The notes: a model not told the origin generated them from the sequence alone. Shown: positions 15,223 to 23,579, numbered from the stretch's first letter. The stretch is DNA of 64,000 nt from Eggerthella lenta DSM 2243 (GCF_000024265.1 NC_013204.1:2344180-2408179), one strand, 5' to 3'. Program-made: numbers and translations.

Positions 15223-15419
15223 TGTGATCTTATGCACGATCCACGCGTATCATCGCACTCTTCCTACGCTGTGCCTCCACAGAGCACAACGTTTATATGA
15301 TAGCAGATACTCTAGCCACACGCGGCGGCGTGGTGTGATTTTTTTACACATCACAAGTCCAGCAAAATCAGCGAGCAATGATGCGGCTTCTGAGCGTCGG
15401 CCGCCGAGTCGACGTAACC

Positions 15420-18047
15420 TCAGTGCGCTTCCGCCCAGTTATCGGCATAGGAGACGTCGACGTCGAGAGGCACGCGCAGATCCACGATGTGCTCCATCAC
15501 GTCTTTCACGATGGCCGACAGCTCCTCGATCTCGCCTTCCGGCACGCTGAAGTCCAGCTCGTCGTGCACCTGCAACAGCAGCTTCGCTTCGAAGCCGCGC
15601 TCCATGATGCGGCGCTGCACCTCGGTCATGGCCAGCTTGATGATGTCGGCCGCGCTGCCCTGCATGGGGTGGTTCATGGCCGTGCGCTCGCCGAAGCCGC
15701 GCTGCGTGGCGTTCGCGGCCTTGAGCTCGGGGATATGGCGCTTGCGGCCGAACATCGTCTCGGCATAGCCCTTCTCCTTCGCTTCGGCGATGGTGCGGTC
15801 GAGGTAGGCGCGCACGCCGGGGTAGGCCTCGAAGTAGCGCTCGATCATCTCCTTGGCCTCGCCGAACGGGATGCCCAGGCTCTGTGACAGGCCGAACGCC
15901 TGCTGGCCGTACACGATGCCGAAGTTCACGGCCTTCGCGCGGCTGCGCAGCTCAGGGCTAACGTCCTCCACGGGCAGGCCGAACACGCGGCTGGCCGTGG
16001 CGGCGTGGAAATCGGCGCCGGAGCAGAATGCGGCCACGAGGTGCTCGTCGTTCGACAGGTGCGCGAGCAGGCGCAGCTCGATCTGCGAGTAGTCGGCCGA
16101 GAGGAACGCGTGGCCCTCCTCGAGCGGCACGAAGCATTCGCGGATCTGGCGGCCGAACTCGGTGCGCACGGGGATGTTCTGCAGGTTCGGCTCGGACGAC
16201 GACAGGCGCCCCGTGGTGGTCACCGTCTCGTTGAAGCTCGTGTGCACGCGCCCGTCGTCGGCGCGCATGCGGGGCAGCGCGTCGATGTAGGTGGACTTGA
16301 TCTTCGCCAGCTCGCGGTAGCGCAGGACGAGCGCCGGCAGCTCGTGGTCGTTCGACAGCTCCTTGAGCACGGCGGCGTCGGTGGAGTAGCCGCGCTGGTT
16401 CTTCCTGAGCGTGCGCAGGCCCAGCACCTCGAACAGGATGTGCGCGAGCTGCTTGGGGCTGTCGAGGTTGAACTCCTCCCCCGCGATCTCGATGATGCGC
16501 GCACGCAGCTCGTCGAGCTCGGCTTGCGTCGTGGCCCCCAGCTCGGCTAGGCGGTCGCAATCCACCGCGGCGCCCGTGCGCTCGACGATGGCGAGCACCG
16601 CCACGAGCGGCAGGTCGATGTCGAAGTAGGCGCGCTTGCTCTCGTCGCGCCCGAGCGCGTCGGTGAGCGGGCCCACCAGCATGCGCGCCGCCGCGGCCTG
16701 GGCCGCCACGGCGCCGGCCTCGTCCTTCGTCTCGGGCAGCACGCCGCCGTAGTAGGCGTCGAGCAGCGCGTCGAAGGAGTACTCGGACACCGACGAGTTC
16801 AGCACGTAGCCGGCCAGCCCCAGGTCGAACGCGCGCATGCCCATGAGCTCGGCGTCCTCCACGAGCGCGGCCTCGGCCGTATCGGCGGGATAGATGCGAT
16901 GCACCTCGCGCTTGACGTCGAGCGCGGCGAACGAGCCGGCGCGCACGATGCGCGCGAACGCCTCGCGGCCCTCGTCGTCCTCGAACACCGCCGTGCCCTC
17001 GCTCGTGTTCACCGCGCCGTGCAGGCCGGCGTTGAACAGCGACACCTGCTCGGGCTCGATGAACGCCACGCCCACCGTCTCGCCGCGCGCGATGGCCGCG
17101 TCGACGAGCGCCTGCGCCTCGGGCCCCGAGACCACCGGCTCCACCACGAGCGGGGCCGCCTTCTTCTCAAGCTCCTTGCCCACGAGCTTGAGCACGCGGC
17201 TGAGGTGCGCGTTGAACTGCACGCTCTTGAACGCCTCGGTCACCTTGTCGGAATCGAACGACGGGAACGAGCACGCTTCGAGGTCGAGCGGGAAGTCGAG
17301 GTCGCGCACGATGGTGGCCACCTCGCGGCTCAGATACGCCATGTCCTTGTTGTCGACGATCTTCTCTTTCTGCTTGCCCTTGAGATCGTCCACGTGCTCG
17401 TAGATGCCCTCGAGGTTGCCGTAGGTCTGCAGCAGCTTCGCGGCGGTCTTGTCGCCGATGCCGGGCACGCCGGGGATGTTGTCGGACGAGTCGCCCTTGA
17501 GGCCGAGGAAGTCGATGAACTGGTCGGGGCGCACGCCGTAGCGCTCGAGCACCTCGGCCGGGCCGTAGATGGCCACGTCGGTGATGCCCTTCTTCGTGGT
17601 GACGATGCGCGTCTTGTCGGTTGCCAGCTGGTAGGCGTCCTTATCGCCCGTCACGAGCAGCGTCTCGTAGCCCAGCTCCTCGTCGCGCGCGGCGATGGTG
17701 CCCAGCACGTCGTCGCCCTCCCAGCCCTTGATGCGCACCACGGGCACGTTCATGGCCTCCAGCAGCTCCTCGACGATGGGGAACTGCACCTTGAGGTCGT
17801 CGTCCATGGGAGGGCGCTGTGCCTTGTACTGTTCGAGCGCCTCCATGCGAAACGCCGGACGACCCGCATCGAACGCGCAGATGAGCGCGTCGGGATTCGC
17901 GATGTCGATGAACTTGAGCAGCATGGCCACGAAGCCGAACACGGCGTTGGTGGGCCGCCCGTCGGGAGCGTTCATCGTCTGGGGCACCGCATGGTAGGCG
18001 CGGTGCATAAGCGAGTTGCCGTCGATGACGGCGATCTTCTTCGGCAT
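15420..18047 (-). CDS. polA: DNA polymerase I
   Basis: The 875-residue polymerase acts in repair and Okazaki-fragment processing. Its 5' nuclease domain (1 to about 300) has DGNSLMHRAYHA, LVTGDKDAYQL and GLKGDSSDNIPGVPGIG. The middle 3'-5' exonuclease-like domain lacks a recognisable DxE motif, so proofreading is probably absent, as in many Gram-positives. The polymerase domain has motif A DYSQIELR, motif B RAKAVNFGIVYG and motif C QVHDELDF. ATG at 18047 has a GGAGGA site 8-9 bases upstream. Confidence 0.97.
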   Translation of the reverse strand: MPKKIAVIDGNSLMHRAYHAVPQTMNAPDGRPTNAVFGFVAMLLKFIDIANPDALICAFDAGRPAFRMEALEQYKAQRPPMDDDLKVQFPIVEELLEAMNVPVVRIKGWEGDDVLGTIAARDEELGYETLLVTGDKDAYQLATDKTRIVTTKKGITDVAIYGPAEVLERYGVRPDQFIDFLGLKGDSSDNIPGVPGIGDKTAAKLLQTYGNLEGIYEHVDDLKGKQKEKIVDNKDMAYLSREVATIVRDLDFPLDLEACSFPSFDSDKVTEAFKSVQFNAHLSRVLKLVGKELEKKAAPLVVEPVVSGPEAQALVDAAIARGETVGVAFIEPEQVSLFNAGLHGAVNTSEGTAVFEDDEGREAFARIVRAGSFAALDVKREVHRIYPADTAEAALVEDAELMGMRAFDLGLAGYVLNSSVSEYSFDALLDAYYGGVLPETKDEAGAVAAQAAAARMLVGPLTDALGRDESKRAYFDIDLPLVAVLAIVERTGAAVDCDRLAELGATTQAELDELRARIIEIAGEEFNLDSPKQLAHILFEVLGLRTLRKNQRGYSTDAAVLKELSNDHELPALVLRYRELAKIKSTYIDALPRMRADDGRVHTSFNETVTTTGRLSSSEPNLQNIPVRTEFGRQIRECFVPLEEGHAFLSADYSQIELRLLAHLSNDEHLVAAFCSGADFHAATASRVFGLPVEDVSPELRSRAKAVNFGIVYGQQAFGLSQSLGIPFGEAKEMIERYFEAYPGVRAYLDRTIAEAKEKGYAETMFGRKRHIPELKAANATQRGFGERTAMNHPMQGSAADIIKLAMTEVQRRIMERGFEAKLLLQVHDELDFSVPEGEIEELSAIVKDVMEHIVDLRVPLDVDVSYADNWAEAH

Positions 18048-18084
18048 AGGGCGAGTCCTCCGTCGGTTTGGGTGTCGAGCGACC

Positions 18085-18090
18085 AGTATA
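18085..18090 (-). promoter_or_regulatory. Candidate polA -10 element
   Basis: The minus strand reads TATACT here, giving a start near 18078 and a leader of about 30 bases. No good -35 hexamer is visible at 16-18 bases upstream. Confidence 0.35.
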
Positions 18091-18175
18091 GAGCAACCCG
18101 TCGCGCCCCTGCCGGACGCCGTCGGAGAAACAAAGAATCACCTACCGCCCCGCCAGGGTTTCGCGTCGCGCGCGG

Positions 18176-18850
18176 CTACGCGCTCCACAGGTAGCCGACG
18201 CCGCGCACCGTTTCCAGATGCTGGGCGAGCTCGGGGCCCAGCTTCGCCCGGATGCGCCGCACGTGCACGTCCACCGTGCGCGAGCCGCCGTAGTAGTCGA
18301 AGCCCCACACCCGGCGCAGCAGCGCGTCGCGCGAGTAGGTGCGCGAGGGGTGCGTGACGAGGAAGGCCAGCAGCGCGTACTCGAGGTACGTGAGGTCGAG
18401 CGGCTCGCCGCCCACCGTCACCTGGTAGGTGGCCAGGTTCACGGTCATGTTCTCCACGGCGAGGCAGTCCGAGGTGGCGGCCTCGTTGCCGGGCCACAGC
18501 AGCTGGCGGATGCGGGCCGCGCACTCCTCAGGCGATGCGCCGCGCATCACGAAGTCGCTCTTCACCTGCACGGGCAGCCGGAAGCGGACGAGCTGGTCCT
18601 CCCCCACGATGACGAGCAGCGACGCCGCGTTGTCCTCGAGCAGCAGCGCCTCGATGCCGGCCACGTCCTCCGACGCGCCGCCGCGCGCCTCGTACACGAC
18701 GAGGTCGCAGGCGGGATGCTGCCCGAGCAGCTTCTTGAACTGGGCGGACGACCCCGCTGCCACGTCCACGTCCAAACCCGACAGCACCTGCTGGAACTTA
18801 TGCGCGTTGTCGAGGCTGTCCGCGACGAATATCACCTGCTTGCGCTGCAT
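18176..18850 (-). CDS. GlnR-like orphan response regulator (OmpR-type winged helix)
   Basis: The 224-residue protein has an atypical receiver domain (1 to about 115) and an OmpR/PhoB winged helix (about 130-224: LDLTYLEYALLAFLVTHPSR, YSRDALLRRVWGFDYYGGSR, VDVHVRRIRAKLG, then VRGVGYLW). At the position where the phosphate-accepting Asp normally sits (DLVLLD-type strand), the sequence is DLVVYEA, with Glu54 instead. Actinobacterial GlnR proteins are such atypical regulators of nitrogen genes, and this gene follows glnA by 18 bases. No histidine kinase is nearby. The GlnR assignment is from architecture and context. Confidence 0.7.
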   Translation of the reverse strand: MQRKQVIFVADSLDNAHKFQQVLSGLDVDVAAGSSAQFKKLLGQHPACDLVVYEARGGASEDVAGIEALLLEDNAASLLVIVGEDQLVRFRLPVQVKSDFVMRGASPEECAARIRQLLWPGNEAATSDCLAVENMTVNLATYQVTVGGEPLDLTYLEYALLAFLVTHPSRTYSRDALLRRVWGFDYYGGSRTVDVHVRRIRAKLGPELAQHLETVRGVGYLWSA

Positions 18851-18868
18851 GGCCCCTCCTCTCGCACG

Positions 18869-20212
18869 TCACAGCACCGCGAGGTAGCGGTCGCGCTCCC
18901 ACTGCGACACGTACCCCTGGTAGTCGTTCCATTCGGCGCGCTTCGCGGCCACGAGGTAGGAGTGGATGTGGTCGCCGAGCGTCGCGCGCATCAGCTCGGA
19001 CTCCGCGAACAGCTCTACCGCCTCGCCGAGGCTCTCGGGCAGCGTGGCGATGCCCTGCTGGCGCAGGTCCTGGCGCGACAGCATGAACAGGTCCTGGTCC
19101 TCGTTGGGCTCCTGCAGCTCCAGCTCCTCCTCGATGCCCGCCAAGCCGGCGGCCAGCATGGCGGCGAAGGCGAGGTAGGGGTTCGCGCTGGGGTCGGGGC
19201 TGCGCAGCTCGAGGCGGCACGCGCCCTCGCTCGTGGGGCGATAGCCCGGCACGCGCACGAGCGTGGAGCGGTTCGAGCGCGCCCACGACAGGTAGATGGG
19301 CGCTTCGCCGCCGGCGATGAGGCGCTTGTACGAGTTCACGTGCTGGTTCGTGATGGCGCAGAACTCGGGCGCGTACTTGAGCAGGCCCGCCAGGTAGTGC
19401 TTGGCCACCTTCGACAGGTGGTAGCCCTGGGGGTCGTTCGGGTCGTAGAAGGCGTTGTTGCCGTCGAGGTCGTAGAGGCTCTGGTGCACGTGCATGCCGC
19501 TGCCCGGCTCGCCCGCCATGGGCTTGGGCATGAACGACGCGTGCACGCCGTGCTTCATCGCGATCTCCTTGACGACCAGCTTGTACGTCATCACCGCGTC
19601 GGCCATGGACAGCGCGTCGGTGAAGCGCAGGTCGATCTCGTGCTGGGACGGGCCGTTCTCGTGATGCGAGTACTCCACGGGGATGCCCATCTTCTCCAGC
19701 GTGAGCACGGTGTCGCGGCGCAGGTCGGAGGCGTAGTCGAGGCTCGTGAGGTCGAAGTAGCCGCCGCGGTCGAGCACCTCGGTGCCCTCGGCGTCCTTGA
19801 AGTAGTAGAACTCCAGCTCCGGGCCGATGTTGAACACGTAGCCCATCGCCTGGGCCTTCGCCGCCGTGCGCGCGAGCACCTGGCGCGGGTCGCCCTCGAA
19901 GGGCGACCCGTCGGGCGTGCGCAGGTTGCAGAACATGCGGGCGACCGCGTTGGACTCGGGCCGCCACGGCAGCACCTGGAACGTGGACGCGTCCGGATAC
20001 GCCAGCATGTCGGATTCCTGCGTGCGGCAGAACCCCTCGATGCAGCTGCCGTCGAAGCCCATGCCGTCGGCGAACGCGTCCTCGAGCTCGCTCGGGATGA
20101 CCGCGAACGACTTCATGCGTCCCAGCACGTCGGTGAACCAGAAGCGGACGAAATGGACGTCGCGGCTCTTGATGGTTTTCAGCACGAAGTCTTGCTCGGG
20201 GGTCACGGTCAT
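18869..20212 (-). CDS. glnA: Glutamine synthetase, type I
   Basis: GlnA makes glutamine from glutamate, ammonia and ATP. The 447-residue product has the GS-I blocks FWFTDVLGRMKSF, GFDGSCIEGF, the metal and ATP site GPELEFYYF, SHHENGPSQHEIDLRF, GSGMHVHQSLYD and RLELRSPDPSANPYLAFAAM. The adenylylation-site tyrosine region (NLYxLP in GS-I-beta) reads DQDLFMLS with Phe376, so control by adenylylation is unlikely; this is the shorter GS-I-alpha form. ATG at 20212 is used because AAAGGA lies 8 bases upstream; a frame extension of 10 codons is not supported by an RBS. Confidence 0.95.
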   Translation of the reverse strand: MTVTPEQDFVLKTIKSRDVHFVRFWFTDVLGRMKSFAVIPSELEDAFADGMGFDGSCIEGFCRTQESDMLAYPDASTFQVLPWRPESNAVARMFCNLRTPDGSPFEGDPRQVLARTAAKAQAMGYVFNIGPELEFYYFKDAEGTEVLDRGGYFDLTSLDYASDLRRDTVLTLEKMGIPVEYSHHENGPSQHEIDLRFTDALSMADAVMTYKLVVKEIAMKHGVHASFMPKPMAGEPGSGMHVHQSLYDLDGNNAFYDPNDPQGYHLSKVAKHYLAGLLKYAPEFCAITNQHVNSYKRLIAGGEAPIYLSWARSNRSTLVRVPGYRPTSEGACRLELRSPDPSANPYLAFAAMLAAGLAGIEEELELQEPNEDQDLFMLSRQDLRQQGIATLPESLGEAVELFAESELMRATLGDHIHSYLVAAKRAEWNDYQGYVSQWERDRYLAVL

Positions 20213-20240
20213 CGGGCAGTCCTTTCTCTCTCGAACCACC

Positions 20241-20246
20241 ATTATA
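20241..20246 (-). promoter_or_regulatory. glnA -10 element
   Basis: The minus strand has a perfect TATAAT here, placing the start near 20234 and leaving a leader of about 22 bases. The -35 region is poor, which would fit activator-dependent expression by the downstream GlnR-like protein (inference). Confidence 0.55.
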
Positions 20247-20282
20247 CTCGCCGGTGTTTCGGTTGCGTTTCGCGAGGGGCGC

Positions 20283-21113
20283 TTAGAACGACGGGATGAC
20301 GGCCACGCCGTACGTGTCCTCGATGAACCGCTTCACCTCGTCGCTTTGCAGCGCGTTCACGAGGGCCTTGATCTTCTCGGAAGACTCGTCGCCCGCGCGG
20401 ACGGCCACCACGTTCACGTACTTGTCGGCCGCTTCGGAGTTCTCGTCCTCGCTGGCGAGCGCCGTCTCGGGCTCGAGTCCCGCGCCGATGGCGTAGTTGC
20501 CGTTGATCACCGCCAGGTCGACGTCCTGCAGCGTGCGCGGCAGCGACGCGGCCTCCGTCTCGACGATCGTGAGGTTCTTCGGGTTCTCCACGATGTCGTT
20601 GGCGGTGGCGGCCAGCCCCGCGCCGTCCCTGATCTTGATGAGACCCTGGGATTCGAGCAGCAACAGGGCGCGCGCCTCGTTCGTCGTGTCGGACGGCACC
20701 GCGATCTGCGCGCCGTCGGGCAGCGCGTCGAGCGAAGCGGTCTTGCCCGGGTACAGGCACAGCGGCTCGAAGTGGATGCCGCCGGCGGACGCGAGGTTCG
20801 TGCCGCGCTCGTCGTTGAAGTCCTCGAGGTAGGTGATGTGCTGGAAATAGTTCGCGTCGAGCGCGCCGTCCTCGAGCGCCGTGTTCGGCTGGACGTAGTC
20901 GGTGAACTCCTTGACCTCGAGCGTGTAGCCTTCGTCGGCCAGCCGATCTTTCACCTGCTCGAGAATCTCGGCATGCGGCGTGGGCGAAGCGCCGACGACG
21001 ATGGTCTTCTCGTCGCCCGCCGCGGCGTTCGAGCCGCAGCCCGCGAGCGCGACGAGGGCGGCCGAGGCGAGGGCGACGGCGGCGATGGTCTTTACGATGG
21101 TCGATGCGTTCAT
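20283..21113 (-). CDS. metQ: Methionine-type ABC transporter substrate-binding lipoprotein
   Basis: This is a 276-residue NlpA/MetQ-family lipoprotein: signal peptide with lipobox LAGC (Cys26), then IVVGASPTPHAEILEQVKD, DYVQPNTALEDGALDANYFQ, IAVPSDTTNEARALLLLES and AVINGNYAIGAG, all typical of MetQ. It captures D/L-methionine outside the membrane for MetI/MetN. It is the last gene of metN-metI-metQ, with an AAAGGAA site. Confidence 0.92.
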   Translation of the reverse strand: MNASTIVKTIAAVALASAALVALAGCGSNAAAGDEKTIVVGASPTPHAEILEQVKDRLADEGYTLEVKEFTDYVQPNTALEDGALDANYFQHITYLEDFNDERGTNLASAGGIHFEPLCLYPGKTASLDALPDGAQIAVPSDTTNEARALLLLESQGLIKIRDGAGLAATANDIVENPKNLTIVETEAASLPRTLQDVDLAVINGNYAIGAGLEPETALASEDENSEAADKYVNVVAVRAGDESSEKIKALVNALQSDEVKRFIEDTYGVAVIPSF

Positions 21114-21168
21114 GATAGGTTCCTTTCGGACGAGTATGCGGAAGGTGCGGAAAGGGCGGGTTGGATTT

Positions 21169-21843
21169 CTAGATTCGCTTGTCCACCGCGCGTGCGGCGG
21201 CGTTGCCGATGGTCTGGAAGATTTGCACGATGATGACGCAGATGACGAGCGCGGCGATCATGACGTCGTCCAGATAGCGCTGGTAGCCGTAGCGGATGGC
21301 GATGTCGCCCAGACCGCCGGCGCCCACCGTGCCGGCCATGGCCGCGTAGCCGAACAGCGTGACGAAGGTGATGGAGGCGCCCCTGACGAGCGACGGCAGG
21401 CTCTCGCGCAGGAACACCTTCACCACGATCTGCCGCACGCCGGCGCCGAAGCTTTGCGCCGCCTCGACGAGGCCGGCGTCGACCTCTGCGAGGCTCTGCT
21501 CCACCATGCGCCCGACGAAGGGCGCGGCCGCCACCACGAGCGGCACGATGGCGCCCGGCACGCCGAGCGACGTGCCCACGATCCAGCGCGTCACGGGGAT
21601 GAGCACCACGAGCAGGATGATGAACGGGATGGATCGGCCGATGTTGACGATCCATCCGAGCACCGCGTTGACCACCCGATTCGGCCTGAGGCCGCCGGGG
21701 GCCGTCACGACGAGCGCCACGCCCAAGGGGATGCCGATGACGTAGGCGAACAGCGTGGACACGAGCGTCATGACGAGCGTGTCCACCGTGCCCTGCGCGA
21801 GCAGCGCGCCGTACCGGTCGAAGAACGATGCGAACGCCTCCAT
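21169..21843 (-). CDS. metI: Methionine-type ABC transporter permease
   Basis: This 224-residue permease has about five hydrophobic segments and the EAA-loop of MetI (LVEAAQSFGAGVRQIVVKVF), plus the conserved VNIGRSIPFIILLVVLIP and YAAMAGTVGAGGLGDIAIRYG near the C-terminus. It forms the MetI dimer channel. The start lies one base after the metN stop, indicating coupled translation. Confidence 0.92.
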   Translation of the reverse strand: MEAFASFFDRYGALLAQGTVDTLVMTLVSTLFAYVIGIPLGVALVVTAPGGLRPNRVVNAVLGWIVNIGRSIPFIILLVVLIPVTRWIVGTSLGVPGAIVPLVVAAAPFVGRMVEQSLAEVDAGLVEAAQSFGAGVRQIVVKVFLRESLPSLVRGASITFVTLFGYAAMAGTVGAGGLGDIAIRYGYQRYLDDVMIAALVICVIIVQIFQTIGNAAARAVDKRI

Positions 21844-21844
21844 G

Positions 21845-22618
21845 TTAGCGCACCTCCCCTTCGCCGGACACGCCCGTCAACCGGTCGTGCTCCAGCAGCT
21901 CGCGCGTGACGGAGCTTCGAGGATGCGCGAACACGTCGGCCGTGGCGCCTTCCTCAACGATGCGGCCGTCGTCGATGACCGCGACGCGGTTGCATATCCG
22001 TTCGGCCACCGCCAACGAGTGCGTGATCACGACGAGCGTGACGCCCAGTTCGCGGTTGATGTCCTGCAGCAGCTTGAGGATGGACACCGTGGTGCGCGTG
22101 TCGAGCGCGCTCGTGGCCTCGTCGCACAGCATGATGCGCGGGCTGTTCGCCAACGCGCGGGCGATGGCCACGCGTTGCTGCTGGCCGCCCGAGAGCTTGC
22201 TCGGATAGCGATCGGCCTTGTCGGCGAGGCCGACGAGGTCGAGCAGCTCCCGGGCGCGCTCTTCGCAGGCCGCTTTCCTGCACCCGGCCAACTCGAGGGG
22301 AAACGTCACGTTGCCCAGCACCGTGCGCTGCTGGAACAGGCTGAAGCTCTGGAAGATCATGCCGATGGAGGCGCGCAGGTCGAGCAGCTGCTTGCCCGCA
22401 TAGTCCGTCACGTCGTCGCCGTCGATGACGACGCGGCCCTCCGTGGGGCGCTCGAGCAGGTTGATGCAGCGGACGAGCGTGGACTTGCCCGCGCCCGACT
22501 GGCCGATGATGCCGAAGACATCGCCGTCCTCGATGGCGAGGTCGACGTCGCGCAGGGCGTGATGCGGATGCGCGGTGCCGTCTCCGTATGCTTTCGATAC
22601 GTGCTGTAGCTGAATCAT
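21845..22618 (-). CDS. metN: Methionine-type ABC transporter ATPase, short form without NIL domain
   Basis: The 257-residue ATPase has Walker A GQSGAGKST, signature LSGGQQQRVAIARAL, Walker B RIMLCDEATSALD and the switch His in VVITHSLAVAERICN. Typical MetN proteins are about 340 residues and end in an ACT-like NIL domain that binds methionine and shuts the transporter. That domain is missing here; the protein stops about 15 residues after the ATPase fold. The Shine-Dalgarno is weak. The short leader peptide upstream may take over the regulation (inference). Confidence 0.9.
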   Translation of the reverse strand: MIQLQHVSKAYGDGTAHPHHALRDVDLAIEDGDVFGIIGQSGAGKSTLVRCINLLERPTEGRVVIDGDDVTDYAGKQLLDLRASIGMIFQSFSLFQQRTVLGNVTFPLELAGCRKAACEERARELLDLVGLADKADRYPSKLSGGQQQRVAIARALANSPRIMLCDEATSALDTRTTVSILKLLQDINRELGVTLVVITHSLAVAERICNRVAVIDDGRIVEEGATADVFAHPRSSVTRELLEHDRLTGVSGEGEVR

Positions 22619-22658
22619 GGTGGTCTCAATCAGATCGTTTCGTACGATGCGGGGAGGT

Positions 22659-22741
22659 GCGGCACTGCCCGTCGGGCGGCCGCGCGGAAGCTATGCCCGG
22701 GCGTCGACGCATGCGCCGACAAGCCCAGGCTTGAGCATGCG
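22659..22741 (-). promoter_or_regulatory. Stem-loops in the metN leader
   Basis: Two hairpins lie in the leader RNA. The first (22708-22741) pairs CGCATGC with GCATGCG and has an inner CAAGC/GCTTG stem; it covers codons 12-23 of the leader peptide. The second (22659-22683) pairs GCGGC/GCCGC with inner GCCC/GGGC, 40 bases before metN. It is followed by ACCTCC, a sequence complementary to a Shine-Dalgarno. Neither is followed by a T-run, so any attenuation would be translational or Rho-dependent (inference). Confidence 0.5.
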
Positions 22742-22774
22742 CATGGCGGCGATATGTACGAAACGAGAATTCAT
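22691..22774 (-). CDS. Putative leader peptide (27 aa), apparently leaderless, upstream of metNIQ
   Basis: An open frame of 27 codons begins with ATG only 7 bases after a -10 hexamer, so the mRNA should start at or next to the ATG with no Shine-Dalgarno. The peptide begins MNSRFVHIAAMRMLKPG and has Met at 1, 11 and 13 and one Cys at 22. Its codons 12-23 form one strong stem-loop. Leaderless short frames that sense sulfur amino acids by ribosome stalling are known in mycobacteria upstream of cysteine genes. By analogy this could sense methionine or cysteine supply for the transporter; that role is inference. Confidence 0.6.
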   Translation of the reverse strand: MNSRFVHIAAMRMLKPGLVGACVDARA

Positions 22775-22781
22775 AGGTGGT

Positions 22782-22809
22782 ATGTTACGGGATTGAATCG
22801 CCCCGTCAA
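22782..22809 (-). promoter_or_regulatory. metNIQ promoter
   Basis: On the minus strand TTGACG (22804-22809) and TAACAT (22782-22787) are spaced by 16 bases. The expected start is at 22774-22776, at the ATG of the leader peptide. Confidence 0.65.
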
Positions 22810-22946
22810 GGAGGTAAACGGCCAGACGCTATGCGATTATCCGATGCTTCGTTATCGGTTAAAACGATAGTTAGGTGTTCTATTTCCACAATGGTGACAG
22901 TCCGTCACCAGAACCCCGACCCTCTGCCGCGCCGCGCGACGCGTGC

Positions 22947-22952
22947 TATACT
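22947..22952 (+). promoter_or_regulatory. uspA extended -10 promoter
   Basis: TATACT preceded by TGC makes an extended -10. The start near 22959 leaves a leader of about 30 bases before the UspA ATG, with AGGAGGAA just upstream of it. The rest of the 214-base gap between this promoter and the metN leader side shows no gene. Confidence 0.5.
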
Positions 22953-22988
22953 TTAGCTGTTTGATCAGCGACGATCAGGAGGAATCTC

Positions 22989-23486
22989 ATGAAGTTCACC
23001 AACATCCTCGTGCCGTTCGACAAGTCCGACCACGCACTGCACGCGCTCACGCTGGCCAAGGGCTTGGCGGAAGAGGACCCCGCCATCAAGCTGCACGTCG
23101 TCAGCGTGGTATTCGTTTCGGACATCCCGCCCGCGCTCGGGCTCGACGCCAACCCCTACGAGAGCGCTCCCCCGCTGGTCATCCAGCCCGACCTGTACAA
23201 GAAGCTCGTCGAAGCGGCGCTCGACCGCGAGGAGAACGACATGAAGCAGGCCATCGGCGGACTGCTCGACGGCCTGCCCAACGACGTGGACATCGTGGCC
23301 GCCAACGCGCCGTCGCCCGTCGACGGCATCAACGACTTCGCGAAGGAGCACGGCTGCGACCTCATCGTCATGGGCTCGCGCGGCCTCGGCGTGCTGCGCG
23401 GCATGCTGGGCAGCGTCAGCTACGGCGTCCTGCGCTCCGCGGAGATCCCCGTCCTCGTGGCGAAGAAGGACGAGGACGGGAAGTAG
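22989..23486 (+). CDS. Universal stress protein
   Basis: This is a 165-residue UspA-family protein. It begins KFTNILVPFDKSDHALHAL and carries the ATP-binding loop G129-SRGLGVLRGMLGS near the C-terminus (the G-2x-G-9x-GS pattern), so it is probably an ATP-binding Usp that dimerises and aids stress survival. It is a single gene with its own promoter and a strong downstream hairpin. Confidence 0.93.
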   Translation: MKFTNILVPFDKSDHALHALTLAKGLAEEDPAIKLHVVSVVFVSDIPPALGLDANPYESAPPLVIQPDLYKKLVEAALDREENDMKQAIGGLLDGLPNDVDIVAANAPSPVDGINDFAKEHGCDLIVMGSRGLGVLRGMLGSVSYGVLRSAEIPVLVAKKDEDGK

Positions 23487-23508
23487 CGAAGGCCTACGAA
23501 CCGCATCC

Positions 23509-23542
23509 CGACGGCCCGCGTCCGTTTTCGCGCGGGCCGTCG
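23509..23542 (+). terminator. Strong hairpin after uspA
   Basis: A 12-bp stem (CGACGGCCCGCG with its complement) and a 10-base loop lie 23 bases after the uspA stop. There is no T-tail, so it may be a Rho-assisted terminator or an RNA-stabilising end. Confidence 0.5.
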
Positions 23543-23565
23543 CGCATGCCGACCCGATAAGTTGG

Positions 23566-23571
23566 TATACT
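23566..23571 (+). promoter_or_regulatory. Extended -10 promoter of the glycan-priming operon
   Basis: TATACT preceded by TGG (extended -10) ends 8 bases before the ATG at 23580. Transcription should therefore start at or within two bases of the ATG, giving a leaderless mRNA. Confidence 0.55.
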
Positions 23572-23579
23572 ACCTGGCT

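Noticed and set aside
15317-15345. Hairpin with T-run on the plus strand between rplU and polA
   Set aside because: It has terminator form for the plus strand, but no plus-strand gene precedes it; the stem also has a bulge. Left out as a terminator.
15334-15356. TGTGA...TCACA inverted repeat resembling a CRP site
   Set aside because: The half-sites are 12 bases apart rather than 6, and it lies between a polA stop and the rplU promoter with no sign of a CRP target.
22619-22988. SAM or other methionine riboswitch upstream of metN
   Set aside because: No S-box-like multi-helix core or conserved riboswitch strings are visible, and the predicted transcript starts at the leader-peptide ATG, leaving only about 155 bases, largely occupied by that frame and two simple hairpins.
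23562-23579. Six extra N-terminal codons for the GT4 from a TTG
   Set aside because: The TTG lies inside the promoter's -10 region, upstream of the expected transcription start.
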